Source: Arthrobacter sp. FW306-07-I (GTDB lineage Bacteria > Actinomycetota > Actinomycetes > Actinomycetales > Micrococcaceae). From it: a stretch of 64,000 bases of DNA. Made by a program: the position numbers and the translations under genes. Below the pieces are notes generated by a model. That model saw only the letters and a list, made by a program, of their open reading frames with translations, was not told where the DNA came from and searched no databases. Shown here in pieces: positions 35,702-43,579 of the stretch. Where the stretch lies: assembly GCF_021800405.1 (NCBI RefSeq), contig NZ_CP084550.1, forward strand, positions 930,001 to 994,000, in the 5' to 3' direction. The stretch's first letter is position 1; every line of letters begins with the position of its first letter.

Positions 35702-36763
35702 ATGGACAACTTTCCCGGTGGCAGCACCATGCCCGAAACCGAAACGGAACTCGCGGAATCCGCGGTCCCTGCCAAGCCCCTTCCGGTGGCCGAACTGCAC
35801 CTGCACATCGAGGGCACGCTGCAGCCCGAGCTCATCTTTGCCCTGGCCGAACGCAACGGCATTTCCCTGCCCTACTCCGGACTGGATGAGCTGCGCCAGA
35901 AGTACGAGTTCACCGACCTGCAGTCCTTCCTGGACCTCTACTACGCCAACATGGCGGTGCTCCAAACCGAGCAGGACTTTGCGGACATGACCCGCGCCTA
36001 CCTGGAGCGCGCCGCTGCCGCGGGCGTCCGGCACGCCGAAATCATGATGGACCCGCAGGCGCACCTCTCGCGCGGCATCCCCCTGGAGGCATGCGTCAAC
36101 GGCGTGGCCTCGGTGCTGGCAACCTCCGAGGAGGAGTACGGGATCTCCACCATGCTCATCGCGGCCTTCCTGCGCGACCTGCCGGAGGACTCGGCACTGG
36201 AGGTCCTGGGCCAGCTGTTGGCCATGAACGCACCCATCGGTGCCATCGGCCTGGACTCGGCCGAAGTGGGAAACCCGCCGTCCAAGTTCGAGCGGCTGTA
36301 CGCGAAGGCGCGTGAAGCGGGCCTGCGGTTGACGGCGCACGCGGGGGAGGAGGGCCCGGCGTCGTACATCACCGAAGCCCTGGACCTCCTGGGTGTGGAA
36401 CGGATCGATCACGGCATCCGCTGCATGGACGACCCCGACCTCGTAGAGCGCCTCGTGGACGAGCGTATTCCCCTGACCGTTTGCCCCTTGTCCAACGTCC
36501 GGCTCCGCGCCGTTGACACCCTGGCGGGCCATCCGTTGCCGGCCATGCTCGCGGCGGGACTCAATGTTTCGGTCAACTCGGACGATCCCGCCTACTTCGG
36601 CGGCTACGTGGATGACAACTTCGCGCAGCTGACCGCCGTGTTCGACCTCTCCGATTTTGACAAGGCGCGGTTGGCAGCGAACTCGATCCACTCCTCCTTT
36701 GCTTCCGACGAGCGCAAGGCGGAACTGCTGGCCGAACTTAACGGCAGGGAGCTGTCCGACTGA
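35702..36763 (+). CDS. Adenine/adenosine deaminase family protein, adenine deaminase type
   Basis: 353 residues, leaderless-type start. The metal-dependent deaminase barrel is complete: ELHLHIEGTL (His-x-His), TAHAGEEG, IDHGIRC and NSDDPAYFGG. The HIEGT motif (Glu where adenosine deaminases have Asp in HLDG) and the segment PELIFALAERN followed by DLYYANMAVLQTEQDF match the bacterial adenine aminohydrolases rather than true adenosine deaminases. It would convert adenine to hypoxanthine for purine salvage. Annotation pipelines usually call these adenosine deaminase. It stands alone behind a palindromic promoter. Confidence 0.88.
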   Translation: MDNFPGGSTMPETETELAESAVPAKPLPVAELHLHIEGTLQPELIFALAERNGISLPYSGLDELRQKYEFTDLQSFLDLYYANMAVLQTEQDFADMTRAYLERAAAAGVRHAEIMMDPQAHLSRGIPLEACVNGVASVLATSEEEYGISTMLIAAFLRDLPEDSALEVLGQLLAMNAPIGAIGLDSAEVGNPPSKFERLYAKAREAGLRLTAHAGEEGPASYITEALDLLGVERIDHGIRCMDDPDLVERLVDERIPLTVCPLSNVRLRAVDTLAGHPLPAMLAAGLNVSVNSDDPAYFGGYVDDNFAQLTAVFDLSDFDKARLAANSIHSSFASDERKAELLAELNGRELSD

Positions 36764-36787
36764 CGGCTGCTGTGTCGGGCGCAACAG

Positions 36788-36804
36788 CCGGGCTTTCTGC
36801 CCGG
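36788..36804 (+). terminator. Short hairpin after the deaminase gene
   Basis: CCGGGC-TTTCT-GCCCGG, a 6-bp perfect stem, lies 24 bp after the stop. No U tract. Confidence 0.4.
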
Positions 36805-36953
36805 TAAACTAGGTGCCGCAGGCGTGTCTGGGGAGTGCAAGGCAGCACCCATGTCGGCGCTTCAGGGTTATGCAGCCAGCCCTTACCCGAGACCTCCGCC
36901 TCACTTGCGGCACCATCCGCTTCACAGACGGTCACGACACGCAGAGTTAACCA

Positions 36954-36974
36954 ATTAAAGTCGCGCGATTTAAT
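36954..36974. promoter_or_regulatory. AT-flanked palindrome upstream of the X25 protein gene
   Basis: ATTAAA-G-TCGCGCGA-TTTAAT is an inverted repeat with one extra base, in an AT-rich patch of an otherwise GC-rich genome, 50 bp before the start codon. The 261-bp intergenic region also carries TATATA just before the ribosome site AAGGGG. It is a possible operator or bent promoter DNA. Confidence 0.4.
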
Positions 36975-37024
36975 GGGTAGTTGGCAAGATGCCTAAGACC
37001 GATCGCTTTTATATAAGGGGAATC

Positions 37025-37978
37025 ATGGCCAAGTCCACCGCAGAAAACACTTACCTTCGGCTCAAGACCGTGCTGGATGTCCTGACCGAAGGCGTGTGGT
37101 CCGGCGATGCACTGAATGCTGGCCAGGTCCTGGCGGAAGCAACCGCCCGCGTGCCGTTCAACGAGCATGAGGCCGAACTCCTCAGTGGCGGCATCCCGCG
37201 TGGCCACAAGACCCTCACCTCGGCAACAGCCAAGCTGGTCAAGGCGGGCTGGCTGGTCAAGGGCCGCTCGGGCTGGACCATCACCGAGGATGGCATGCGG
37301 GCCACTGTTGCCTTCCCGGATGTGGACTCCTTTGCGGCAGCGCTCGACGCCGGCACTCCGGTCCCTGCGGACACTCCCGTTCCCACGGCTCCCGAGGGCT
37401 TTGTCCGCCCGGTTTCAGCCGCTGCGGCAACGTTGGAGGTTCCGGCCAAGGAGGCAGCTCCCAAGAAGGCCGCCAAGAAGGCACCGGCGAAGAAGGCAGC
37501 TTCCGCTGTGGGCAAGGCAGCCAAGGCACTCGAAGAGGCCGTGGAGCCCGTGGTGAAGGCCGTCCGCAAGGGCAAGTCTGCGGCCAAGGACAAGACCGAA
37601 GCTGTTGCTGCCCCTGCCGAAACCTCCACGGCGACCGGAGCGGCTGAGCCGTTCGAGGGCCCTGATGTTGAAACCCTGCCGCAGCCCGAGGCTGTCGCGG
37701 TGGCCGGTGACTTCAACACCATCCTGGGTGCGCCCGAGGACTGGGCACCGCAGTACGACGAAGCCCAGATGGAGTTCGACTTCCTGGACCAGCTGTGGAA
37801 GAAGAGCGCCGAGCTTCCCGCCGGTTACTACACCTTCAAAATTGCCCTCAACCGTTCGTGGGATGAGAACTACGGCGCCTTCGGCACGTTCGACGGGCCT
37901 AACCACGAACTGCACCACGCCGGTGGCACCGTAACCATCCGCTACAACCACGCCACCCGCGACATCACCATCAACTAA
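37025..37978 (+). CDS. Winged-helix / histone-H1-like / pullulanase-X25 domain fusion protein
   Basis: 317 residues, no signal peptide. Residues 5-95 resemble a winged-helix domain of the Mrr-N kind (LSGGIPRGHKTLTSATAKLV, WTITEDGMRA). Residues 138-195 are a Lys/Ala/Pro segment like bacterial histone H1 tails (KEAAPKKAAKKAPAKKA). Residues 219-317 match the X25 beta-sandwich that accompanies pullulanases and amylases (VAVAGDFNTILG, then FKIALNRSWDENYGAFGT and TVTIRYNHATRDI). No glycosidase domain is present. The combination predicts a cytosolic DNA-binding protein with a carbohydrate- or glycogen-binding sensor domain (inference). AAGGGG precedes ATG 37025. Confidence 0.8.
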   Translation: MAKSTAENTYLRLKTVLDVLTEGVWSGDALNAGQVLAEATARVPFNEHEAELLSGGIPRGHKTLTSATAKLVKAGWLVKGRSGWTITEDGMRATVAFPDVDSFAAALDAGTPVPADTPVPTAPEGFVRPVSAAAATLEVPAKEAAPKKAAKKAPAKKAASAVGKAAKALEEAVEPVVKAVRKGKSAAKDKTEAVAAPAETSTATGAAEPFEGPDVETLPQPEAVAVAGDFNTILGAPEDWAPQYDEAQMEFDFLDQLWKKSAELPAGYYTFKIALNRSWDENYGAFGTFDGPNHELHHAGGTVTIRYNHATRDITIN

Positions 37979-37985
37979 GCCTCGT

Positions 37986-38048
37986 GTGCCCAATCGGGCA
38001 GCGGTTACTGCCGATTCAAACGGCACCTGCCGCTGCCTGGTTGGGCAC
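37986..38048 (+). terminator. Two-step hairpin after the X25 protein gene
   Basis: GTGCCCAA (37986-37993) pairs with TTGGGCAC (38041-38048) and inside it GGCAGCGG (37997-38004) pairs with CCGCTGCC (38030-38037). It lies between tandem plus-strand genes and has no U tract. Confidence 0.5.
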
Positions 38049-38074
38049 GCCGATGTTTCCATAGGAGGCCCGGG

Positions 38075-38386
38075 ATGGGCAGGCACGAACGCACGCAGGA
38101 CGGCCCAACGCAGGATAGCGTGCGGCTGGACGCCCGCGTGTTCGGCATGGTCCAAGGCGTGGGCTTCCGGTACTGGACGATGGGTACGGCGGAGGACCTT
38201 GGATTATCGGGTGAGGTAAAGAACCTCAACGACGGTTCGGTATCCGTGGTTGCCGAGGGTCCCCGGCCACAAGTCCACAAACTGCTGGACTGGCTGAACT
38301 CGGGCCGGACTCCCGGCCGGGTGGAGCGGGTGGATGATGCCATCTCCGAAGCCAAGGGGAATTTCCGCGGCTTCCGGGTGGGCTGA
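38075..38386 (+). CDS. acyP: Acylphosphatase
   Basis: 103-residue ferredoxin-like fold enzyme that hydrolyses acyl phosphates. The signature [11 protein letters not shown] supplies the phosphate-binding loop and Arg32, and Asn50 in [11 protein letters not shown] is the second catalytic residue. An N-terminal extension of about 15 polar residues precedes the core. AGGAGG lies 6 bp before the ATG. Monocistronic. Confidence 0.9.
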   Translation: MGRHERTQDGPTQDSVRLDARVFGMVQGVGFRYWTMGTAEDLGLSGEVKNLNDGSVSVVAEGPRPQVHKLLDWLNSGRTPGRVERVDDAISEAKGNFRGFRVG

Positions 38387-38488
38387 CTGAACCGGCCTCG
38401 CTCCAACAAGGCGGCTCGCTCAACCTTGGTCCCGCCAATTCCGTGCCCTTGCCGAGCGCCCGTCGATGGGCCCACAGGACTCCGATGG

Positions 38489-41400
38489 CTATTCCCGCGG
38501 GCTCAGGCCGATGAACGCTCCCAGCTCCTCCACGGCCGCAGGCTTGTGCGGCATGTAGCTGGTGAGCTCCGGGGACCGGACGATGACTGCCCGCCACTGG
38601 CCACGGGATACAGCCACGTTCATGCGGTTCCGGTTCAGCAGGAATTCTGCGCCCCGAGGTGCCTCGGCCACCGCCGAGCAGGCCATCGAAACCAACACCA
38701 CGGGTGCCTCTTGACCCTGGAACTTGTCCACGGTGCCCACCCGAACCTCCGGCAGTGCGGCCTCTGCCAGGTGCCTTCGGATTAGGTGAACCTGGGCGTT
38801 GTACGCGGCCACCACCAGCAGGTCCTGCTGCTCCAGGGGGCGGGCCTCGCTGCCGGCACCGGCAGTCCACTTGAGGCCGAGATGGCGTTGGACCTGCCGC
38901 ACCACTTCGTCGGCCTCTTCCTTGGACGCCGTGGTGTTGCCGGTGTGGTTGACGAAGACGGTCTCCACCCCCGGTGCCATCCCCTCCAGTTCGCGGTGGG
39001 CCGCGGCCGGAGCCGACTTCAGCTTTCCCTCGTAGCTGAGGATGGACACGGCGCGGCACAGCTCCGGGTGCATGCGCCAGCTGTCGGCGAGGAAGTAGCC
39101 CAGGGCCGCGGGAAGGGTGGCATGCCCGGCGGCGAGCCAGCCGAGGGCGGACTCATCCACGGGTTCGGGGTGGGCTCCTTGGGAAACCTGCGGGAGCTGC
39201 TGGGGGTCACCCAGCAGGAGCAGTCGATTACCCGCGCGGCTGACCGCAAGTGTGTTGGCCAACGAGAACTGGCCGGCCTCATCAATGACCAGGAGATCGA
39301 GCGAGCCGGCGGGGACCTCCTTGCCGGTCATGGTCCATGCGGTGCCACCCACCAAACATCCGCCAGGTGACGACAGCAGGCGGGCTACGTCGCCTTCGGA
39401 GGTGAGCGTCCAGGGAACATCGTGGGGGGACCCCAGTTTCTTGGCCACCACCTGAGGATCCACTCCGCCCGTCTCGATGGAGCGGCACAGAAGGTTTTCC
39501 ACGACGTTGTGGGACTGGGCAACTACGCCGATCTTCCAGCCTTCAGCGATGAGCCTGCCGATCACATGGGCCCCGACGAAGGTCTTGCCCGTCCCCGGCG
39601 GCCCCTGTACCGCCAGGTAGGAGTTGTCCAGGTCCCGCAAGGATTCAGTAATGGCCCCCGCGTAATCGGCCGCACCATCACTGCCATGCAGTACGTCGGC
39701 CGGTCCCTGGAGGGAGCGGAACCGCGGCGGGAGCTTGCGCAGGATATCCAGTCCCGGCTGCGCGGGGAGGGACGGGACTGAGGAGCCGACGGCGCGCGCA
39801 ATTTCCGCGATGGCGGCCTCGATGTTGTCCGTGGCGATGGGTTTGTCCTCGGTGAGGGCCACTGGAAGGTGCGCGTAGGCAGCAACTTTTCCGGTCTCAC
39901 GCTCGGCGATGGTGATCAGGGTGTGCCCGGGATTGTCGGGCGCGGCCTCCAGCTCATGGATCCTGGTTCCGAAGGTGTAGGCCCTGGTGCCGGGAAGCGC
40001 ATCGGGGGCAAGCATTCCGTCGGGCCCCGGCGGGTCGTACAGCCGGCACCAGGTGGAGTCGGCGCGGAAATCAGAGCCCTCGGTCATGGTGCCGCGCAGC
40101 TTCAGAAGCCGGGTGCGCATCCGTTCCCTTGGCTTTGCCAGGGCCCAGTCCGAAACGACTTCGGCAGAATCAACCACGAAGACGTTCCGTTGGTCGGACC
40201 AGTTATCCATCGGTGCCTCGACCCGGTCGAAGTGCTGCCACCAGAACTGCTTGCGTTCGCGCCGGTGGTACCCCGTGGCGGCGGCCACCATGGCGATGGC
40301 ACGTTCGTCATTAGTCCAGGGGCGATTGTCCGGCAGGGCAGCCAGGTATGCGCGCAGCTTGCCCTCCTCCGGTGTCTCCTCAACCGGCGTAGCGTCACCC
40401 TCCGCATTACCGGCAATGCCCGCTAGTTCGGCCGGACCGGCTTCGGGACCACTGGCGCCTGCACCAAGCCCGCCTTTATCCACCGCTCCTGCCGTCCGGC
40501 CGCGCTTCAGGGAAGCACCGGCTTCCTCTCCCAGCTGGAGCAGCCAGTCCCGCAGCCGCAGTGTGGAGAGGCAGTCGTACTGGTTGTAGTCCGAGATGGA
40601 AGCCAGGATGGCGGCCGCATCGTCCTGGCGCCCTTCATCACGGGCGGCGCAATAGGCGGCGTAGGCAACCACCGAGGCTCCAGCGTCCTTGACGTCCCCC
40701 GAGCGCAGGTTGTCGCCCATGTAAAGCGGCTCAAGCTTCTTGATGGAATACGACGCGTCCGAGATTCGGATGGAATGCCGCACCGTGGCGTAGAGGTCCA
40801 CCAGCAGCCCCTGCCGCAGCCAGTCATCCACCGTCTCCTCGCCGGCCTGGTGGGCGAGGGAAAGGTTCCTTAGCGCAGTCTTTTCGTACGGGGCGTAGTG
40901 GTACACGTGCATGTCCGGGTAGGTGGCGCGGCGTTTCTCCACATACTCCAGGAAGTCGAGGAAGGCGCGGCGTTCGCCGGAGCGGGAGTGCGCCCAAAAC
41001 GGACGGAACACTGGATGGTCTTCAGCCCCCGCCACCGGGGCCTCGATGACGCCAAAGAGGTACTCGATGCCCCAGGCGCCGGTGGCAGGATCCTGCCACA
41101 GCGGATCGCCTTCGAAGTCGAAGAAGATGTCGCCGGCGCTTGGTGCCGGAAGGGACCCGATCACGGTCTCCTGAAGAACGGTGTAGGAGACCGTGTGCGG
41201 TTCACCATCCTTAACGTAGGTGCGGGACCCCGCCGGCTCATCCAGGCCCAGCTGCATCCGGGCCTGGGCGCGGAGCCGGACCACGGAGTTCTTTGCGTCC
41301 GCGGCCGGCATGGCCGCCAGTTCATCGATGGTGCTGACGTTGGCTTCGTGAAGTTTCCGCCGCTGGACAACGGACATGCCTGCCACCATCAGCAGGTCCC

Positions 41401-42178
41401 TGTGCAGCTTGACCTGCTCGGCGCAGTAGTCGCAGCGTCCGCAGTGCACGATGCCGGGCTGCTGCCACTGCACCGGGGTATCGCCCCCGCGGTGGTCTGA
41501 GGTGAGCTGGCGGAAGCACCGGCGCCGCTCCCGGAACAGCGGCAGCAGGTCCGGCAGTGAGTGGCTGCTGCGCAGCCAGTCGTCGCCCACCCGGGTGCCC
41601 AGGACGAGGGTGACCACCGGCGACGGTTCCAGCCCCATGCCCAGGAGTTGGTCGCCGTACGCGGCAAGCTGAAGGAGGGCCCCTGCCTTGGCGTGCCGGG
41701 CGAGTTTGGTGTCCCAGACCTCGTACCGCCCAGGGTTTCCCGTTCCGGCGGCCTCGTTGACCAGGAAGTCTGCGTAGCCCAGGAATTCGCCGTCGAAGAA
41801 GGTGGCCTGGAACACCACGTCCGCACCGGACCGGAGCGCCAGTTCGGTTTCCGCGTGCTTTGCCTGCAGCTCGCCGCGGAGGTTTTCGCCGCGCTCCAGC
41901 GAGTAGACGCCCGAGCCCCGGCTGGCGTCCCACTCGCCGTACTTCGCCACCAGGCTGGCAAGCACCGTCTGCTCGTGCCGGTCGCCCAGCTCACCCGCGC
42001 GCTTTTGCATCTCGTCAACGGCGAACTCTGCCTTGGGTGCACGGCCCAGCTTTTCGTCCAGGATCCGGAGCGTGCGGTACTCACACTCGGAGGCAGCCAC
42101 CAGGTCACTGGCCGAAAAGACCAGGTCCGGTGGCGAACCGGAGTCAGTTTCAACACCGGCAGCGTGGAGCAGAAACAC
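38489..42178 (-). CDS. RecB-like nuclease / DEDD exonuclease-like / SF1 helicase multidomain protein (TM0106-type)
   Basis: 1229 residues from GTG 42178, with GGGGAGG 5 bp upstream. The N-terminal RecB-like PD-(D/E)xK domain has YEVWDTKLARHAK (about 150-162). A Cys cluster HCGRCDYC follows (about 243-250) and may bind a metal or Fe-S cluster. An RNase-H/DEDD-like domain (about 350-540) begins DIFFDFEGDPLW. The C-terminal UPF1/DNA2-like SF1 helicase (about 830-1229) has QGPPGTGKTF, VIDEAGQFS, LLGDPQQLPQ, VGTVDKFQGQEAP and NRMNVAVSRG. It resembles stand-alone DNA-end or R-loop processing enzymes of unknown role. Confidence 0.88.
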   Translation of the reverse strand: MFLLHAAGVETDSGSPPDLVFSASDLVAASECEYRTLRILDEKLGRAPKAEFAVDEMQKRAGELGDRHEQTVLASLVAKYGEWDASRGSGVYSLERGENLRGELQAKHAETELALRSGADVVFQATFFDGEFLGYADFLVNEAAGTGNPGRYEVWDTKLARHAKAGALLQLAAYGDQLLGMGLEPSPVVTLVLGTRVGDDWLRSSHSLPDLLPLFRERRRCFRQLTSDHRGGDTPVQWQQPGIVHCGRCDYCAEQVKLHRDLLMVAGMSVVQRRKLHEANVSTIDELAAMPAADAKNSVVRLRAQARMQLGLDEPAGSRTYVKDGEPHTVSYTVLQETVIGSLPAPSAGDIFFDFEGDPLWQDPATGAWGIEYLFGVIEAPVAGAEDHPVFRPFWAHSRSGERRAFLDFLEYVEKRRATYPDMHVYHYAPYEKTALRNLSLAHQAGEETVDDWLRQGLLVDLYATVRHSIRISDASYSIKKLEPLYMGDNLRSGDVKDAGASVVAYAAYCAARDEGRQDDAAAILASISDYNQYDCLSTLRLRDWLLQLGEEAGASLKRGRTAGAVDKGGLGAGASGPEAGPAELAGIAGNAEGDATPVEETPEEGKLRAYLAALPDNRPWTNDERAIAMVAAATGYHRRERKQFWWQHFDRVEAPMDNWSDQRNVFVVDSAEVVSDWALAKPRERMRTRLLKLRGTMTEGSDFRADSTWCRLYDPPGPDGMLAPDALPGTRAYTFGTRIHELEAAPDNPGHTLITIAERETGKVAAYAHLPVALTEDKPIATDNIEAAIAEIARAVGSSVPSLPAQPGLDILRKLPPRFRSLQGPADVLHGSDGAADYAGAITESLRDLDNSYLAVQGPPGTGKTFVGAHVIGRLIAEGWKIGVVAQSHNVVENLLCRSIETGGVDPQVVAKKLGSPHDVPWTLTSEGDVARLLSSPGGCLVGGTAWTMTGKEVPAGSLDLLVIDEAGQFSLANTLAVSRAGNRLLLLGDPQQLPQVSQGAHPEPVDESALGWLAAGHATLPAALGYFLADSWRMHPELCRAVSILSYEGKLKSAPAAAHRELEGMAPGVETVFVNHTGNTTASKEEADEVVRQVQRHLGLKWTAGAGSEARPLEQQDLLVVAAYNAQVHLIRRHLAEAALPEVRVGTVDKFQGQEAPVVLVSMACSAVAEAPRGAEFLLNRNRMNVAVSRGQWRAVIVRSPELTSYMPHKPAAVEELGAFIGLSPRE

Positions 42179-42339
42179 GGGGCCTCCCCAATGACAGCCG
42201 GACCCGGAGACGGTTTCCGTGGCCCTGTTTTCGTGGCTGGAACAAACGTAGCAAGAGGGACCGACAAAGACCGGACAGGCCCTCAACAACAACGGACCCG
42301 GGCGTGAACGCCAGGCCCGTCTTGGCAAAAGCCGGCAGG

Positions 42340-43542
42340 TCAGCTTTCAGCTGCGGCTGCCCGGACCTGGGCCTTGTCATGTTCCGCGTGGGCCTTGCGG
42401 ATCAAGTCCATGAACTCGGTCTCGTTGCGGACCAGGCGCTTGTACTTTTCCGGGAGCTTGCGGATCTGGGTCTCCTCCCGGCACATCCTGGCGAAGATCT
42501 TGTCGCGTTCGGCCATGTCTGTTTCGTAATTGAGGTCCAGGTATTCGGTGGCGTGCCGCCTGGCCCCGGACACGGCGTTCTTGGCCTTGCCCTTGGGGCT
42601 GAAGATGGACGCGAGGATGGTCACCACCAGGACACCCAGGATGACGCCCAGGGAGACTCCGGTGCTGACTTCCACCACGTTGACGTGTTCGCCGTCGTTG
42701 ATGAACGGGAGGGTGTTTTCGTGCAGGGCGTGCAGGATGAGCTTCACGCCAATAAAGCCGAGGATGACCGCCAGCCCGTAGGAGAGGAAGATCAGCCGGT
42801 CCAGCAGGCCGTCGATCAGGAAGAACAGTTGGCGCAGGCCCATCAGCGAGAACGCCGTGGCGGTGAAGACGACGAACACGTTCTGGGTGAGGCCGAAGAT
42901 CGCCGGAATGGAGTCCAGGGCGAACAGGATGTCCGTGCCGCCGATGGCCACCATCACCAAGAGCATCGGAGTCAGGACCCGCTTGCCGTTCTCCACAGTG
43001 AAGAGCTTGTCGCCGTCGTAGTGCTGCGACGCCGGCAGGAACTTCCGGGCGAGCCGGACCACCAGGCCTTCGGAGTCGTCGTCGTGGCTGTCCGGCTTGA
43101 GCAGGTTGCCCGCAGTTACCAGCAGGATGAGCCCGAAGATGTAGAACACCCAGGCGAAGCTGTTGATCAGTGCCGCACCCAGGAAGATGAACGCCGTGCG
43201 CGCGATCAGGGAGAACACAATGCCGAACAGCAGCACCTTTTGCTGGTCGGCCCGCGGCACCTTGAAGCTGGCCATAATGATGAGGAAAACGAAGAGGTTG
43301 TCCACGGACAACGCCTTCTCCGTGACATAGCCGGCAAAGTACTCGGTGCCCATGTCGGGGCCGCCAAACAGCAGTACACCCAGCCCGAACAGCACGGCAA
43401 TTCCCACATAGATCGCCGACCAGGTGGCCGATTCCTTGATAGTGGGGGTGTGGGCCTTCCGGACGTGGAAGAAGAAGTCGAAGGCCAGCAGCCCCACGAT
43501 TCCCGCAATGGTCAGGGTCCAGGCAAACGCAGGTACTTCCAC
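42340..43542 (-). CDS. TerC/Alx family integral membrane protein
   Basis: 400 residues with about nine membrane helices and the two TerC hallmarks SVDNLFVFLII and GTDILFALDSIPAIFGL, whose Asp residues are likely metal ligands. A charged loop (SHDDDSEGL) lies mid-protein. A soluble C-terminal tail (about 335-400, YETDMAERDKIFARM) is rich in charge. Members export Mn2+ or supply metals to secreted enzymes; some act in tellurite resistance. GTG start with weak AAGG. Only 37 bp separate it from recQ upstream, so no yybP-ykoY riboswitch can fit there. Confidence 0.88.
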   Translation of the reverse strand: MEVPAFAWTLTIAGIVGLLAFDFFFHVRKAHTPTIKESATWSAIYVGIAVLFGLGVLLFGGPDMGTEYFAGYVTEKALSVDNLFVFLIIMASFKVPRADQQKVLLFGIVFSLIARTAFIFLGAALINSFAWVFYIFGLILLVTAGNLLKPDSHDDDSEGLVVRLARKFLPASQHYDGDKLFTVENGKRVLTPMLLVMVAIGGTDILFALDSIPAIFGLTQNVFVVFTATAFSLMGLRQLFFLIDGLLDRLIFLSYGLAVILGFIGVKLILHALHENTLPFINDGEHVNVVEVSTGVSLGVILGVLVVTILASIFSPKGKAKNAVSGARRHATEYLDLNYETDMAERDKIFARMCREETQIRKLPEKYKRLVRNETEFMDLIRKAHAEHDKAQVRAAAAES

Positions 43543-43579
43543 GCGGGGGGCCTTTCGTTGGAGGGTCCCCCCAGCCTAC

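Noticed and set aside
43543..43579. yybP-ykoY manganese riboswitch upstream of terC
   Set aside because: Only 37 bp separate terC from the recQ stop, too short for that RNA, and no conserved loops are seen.
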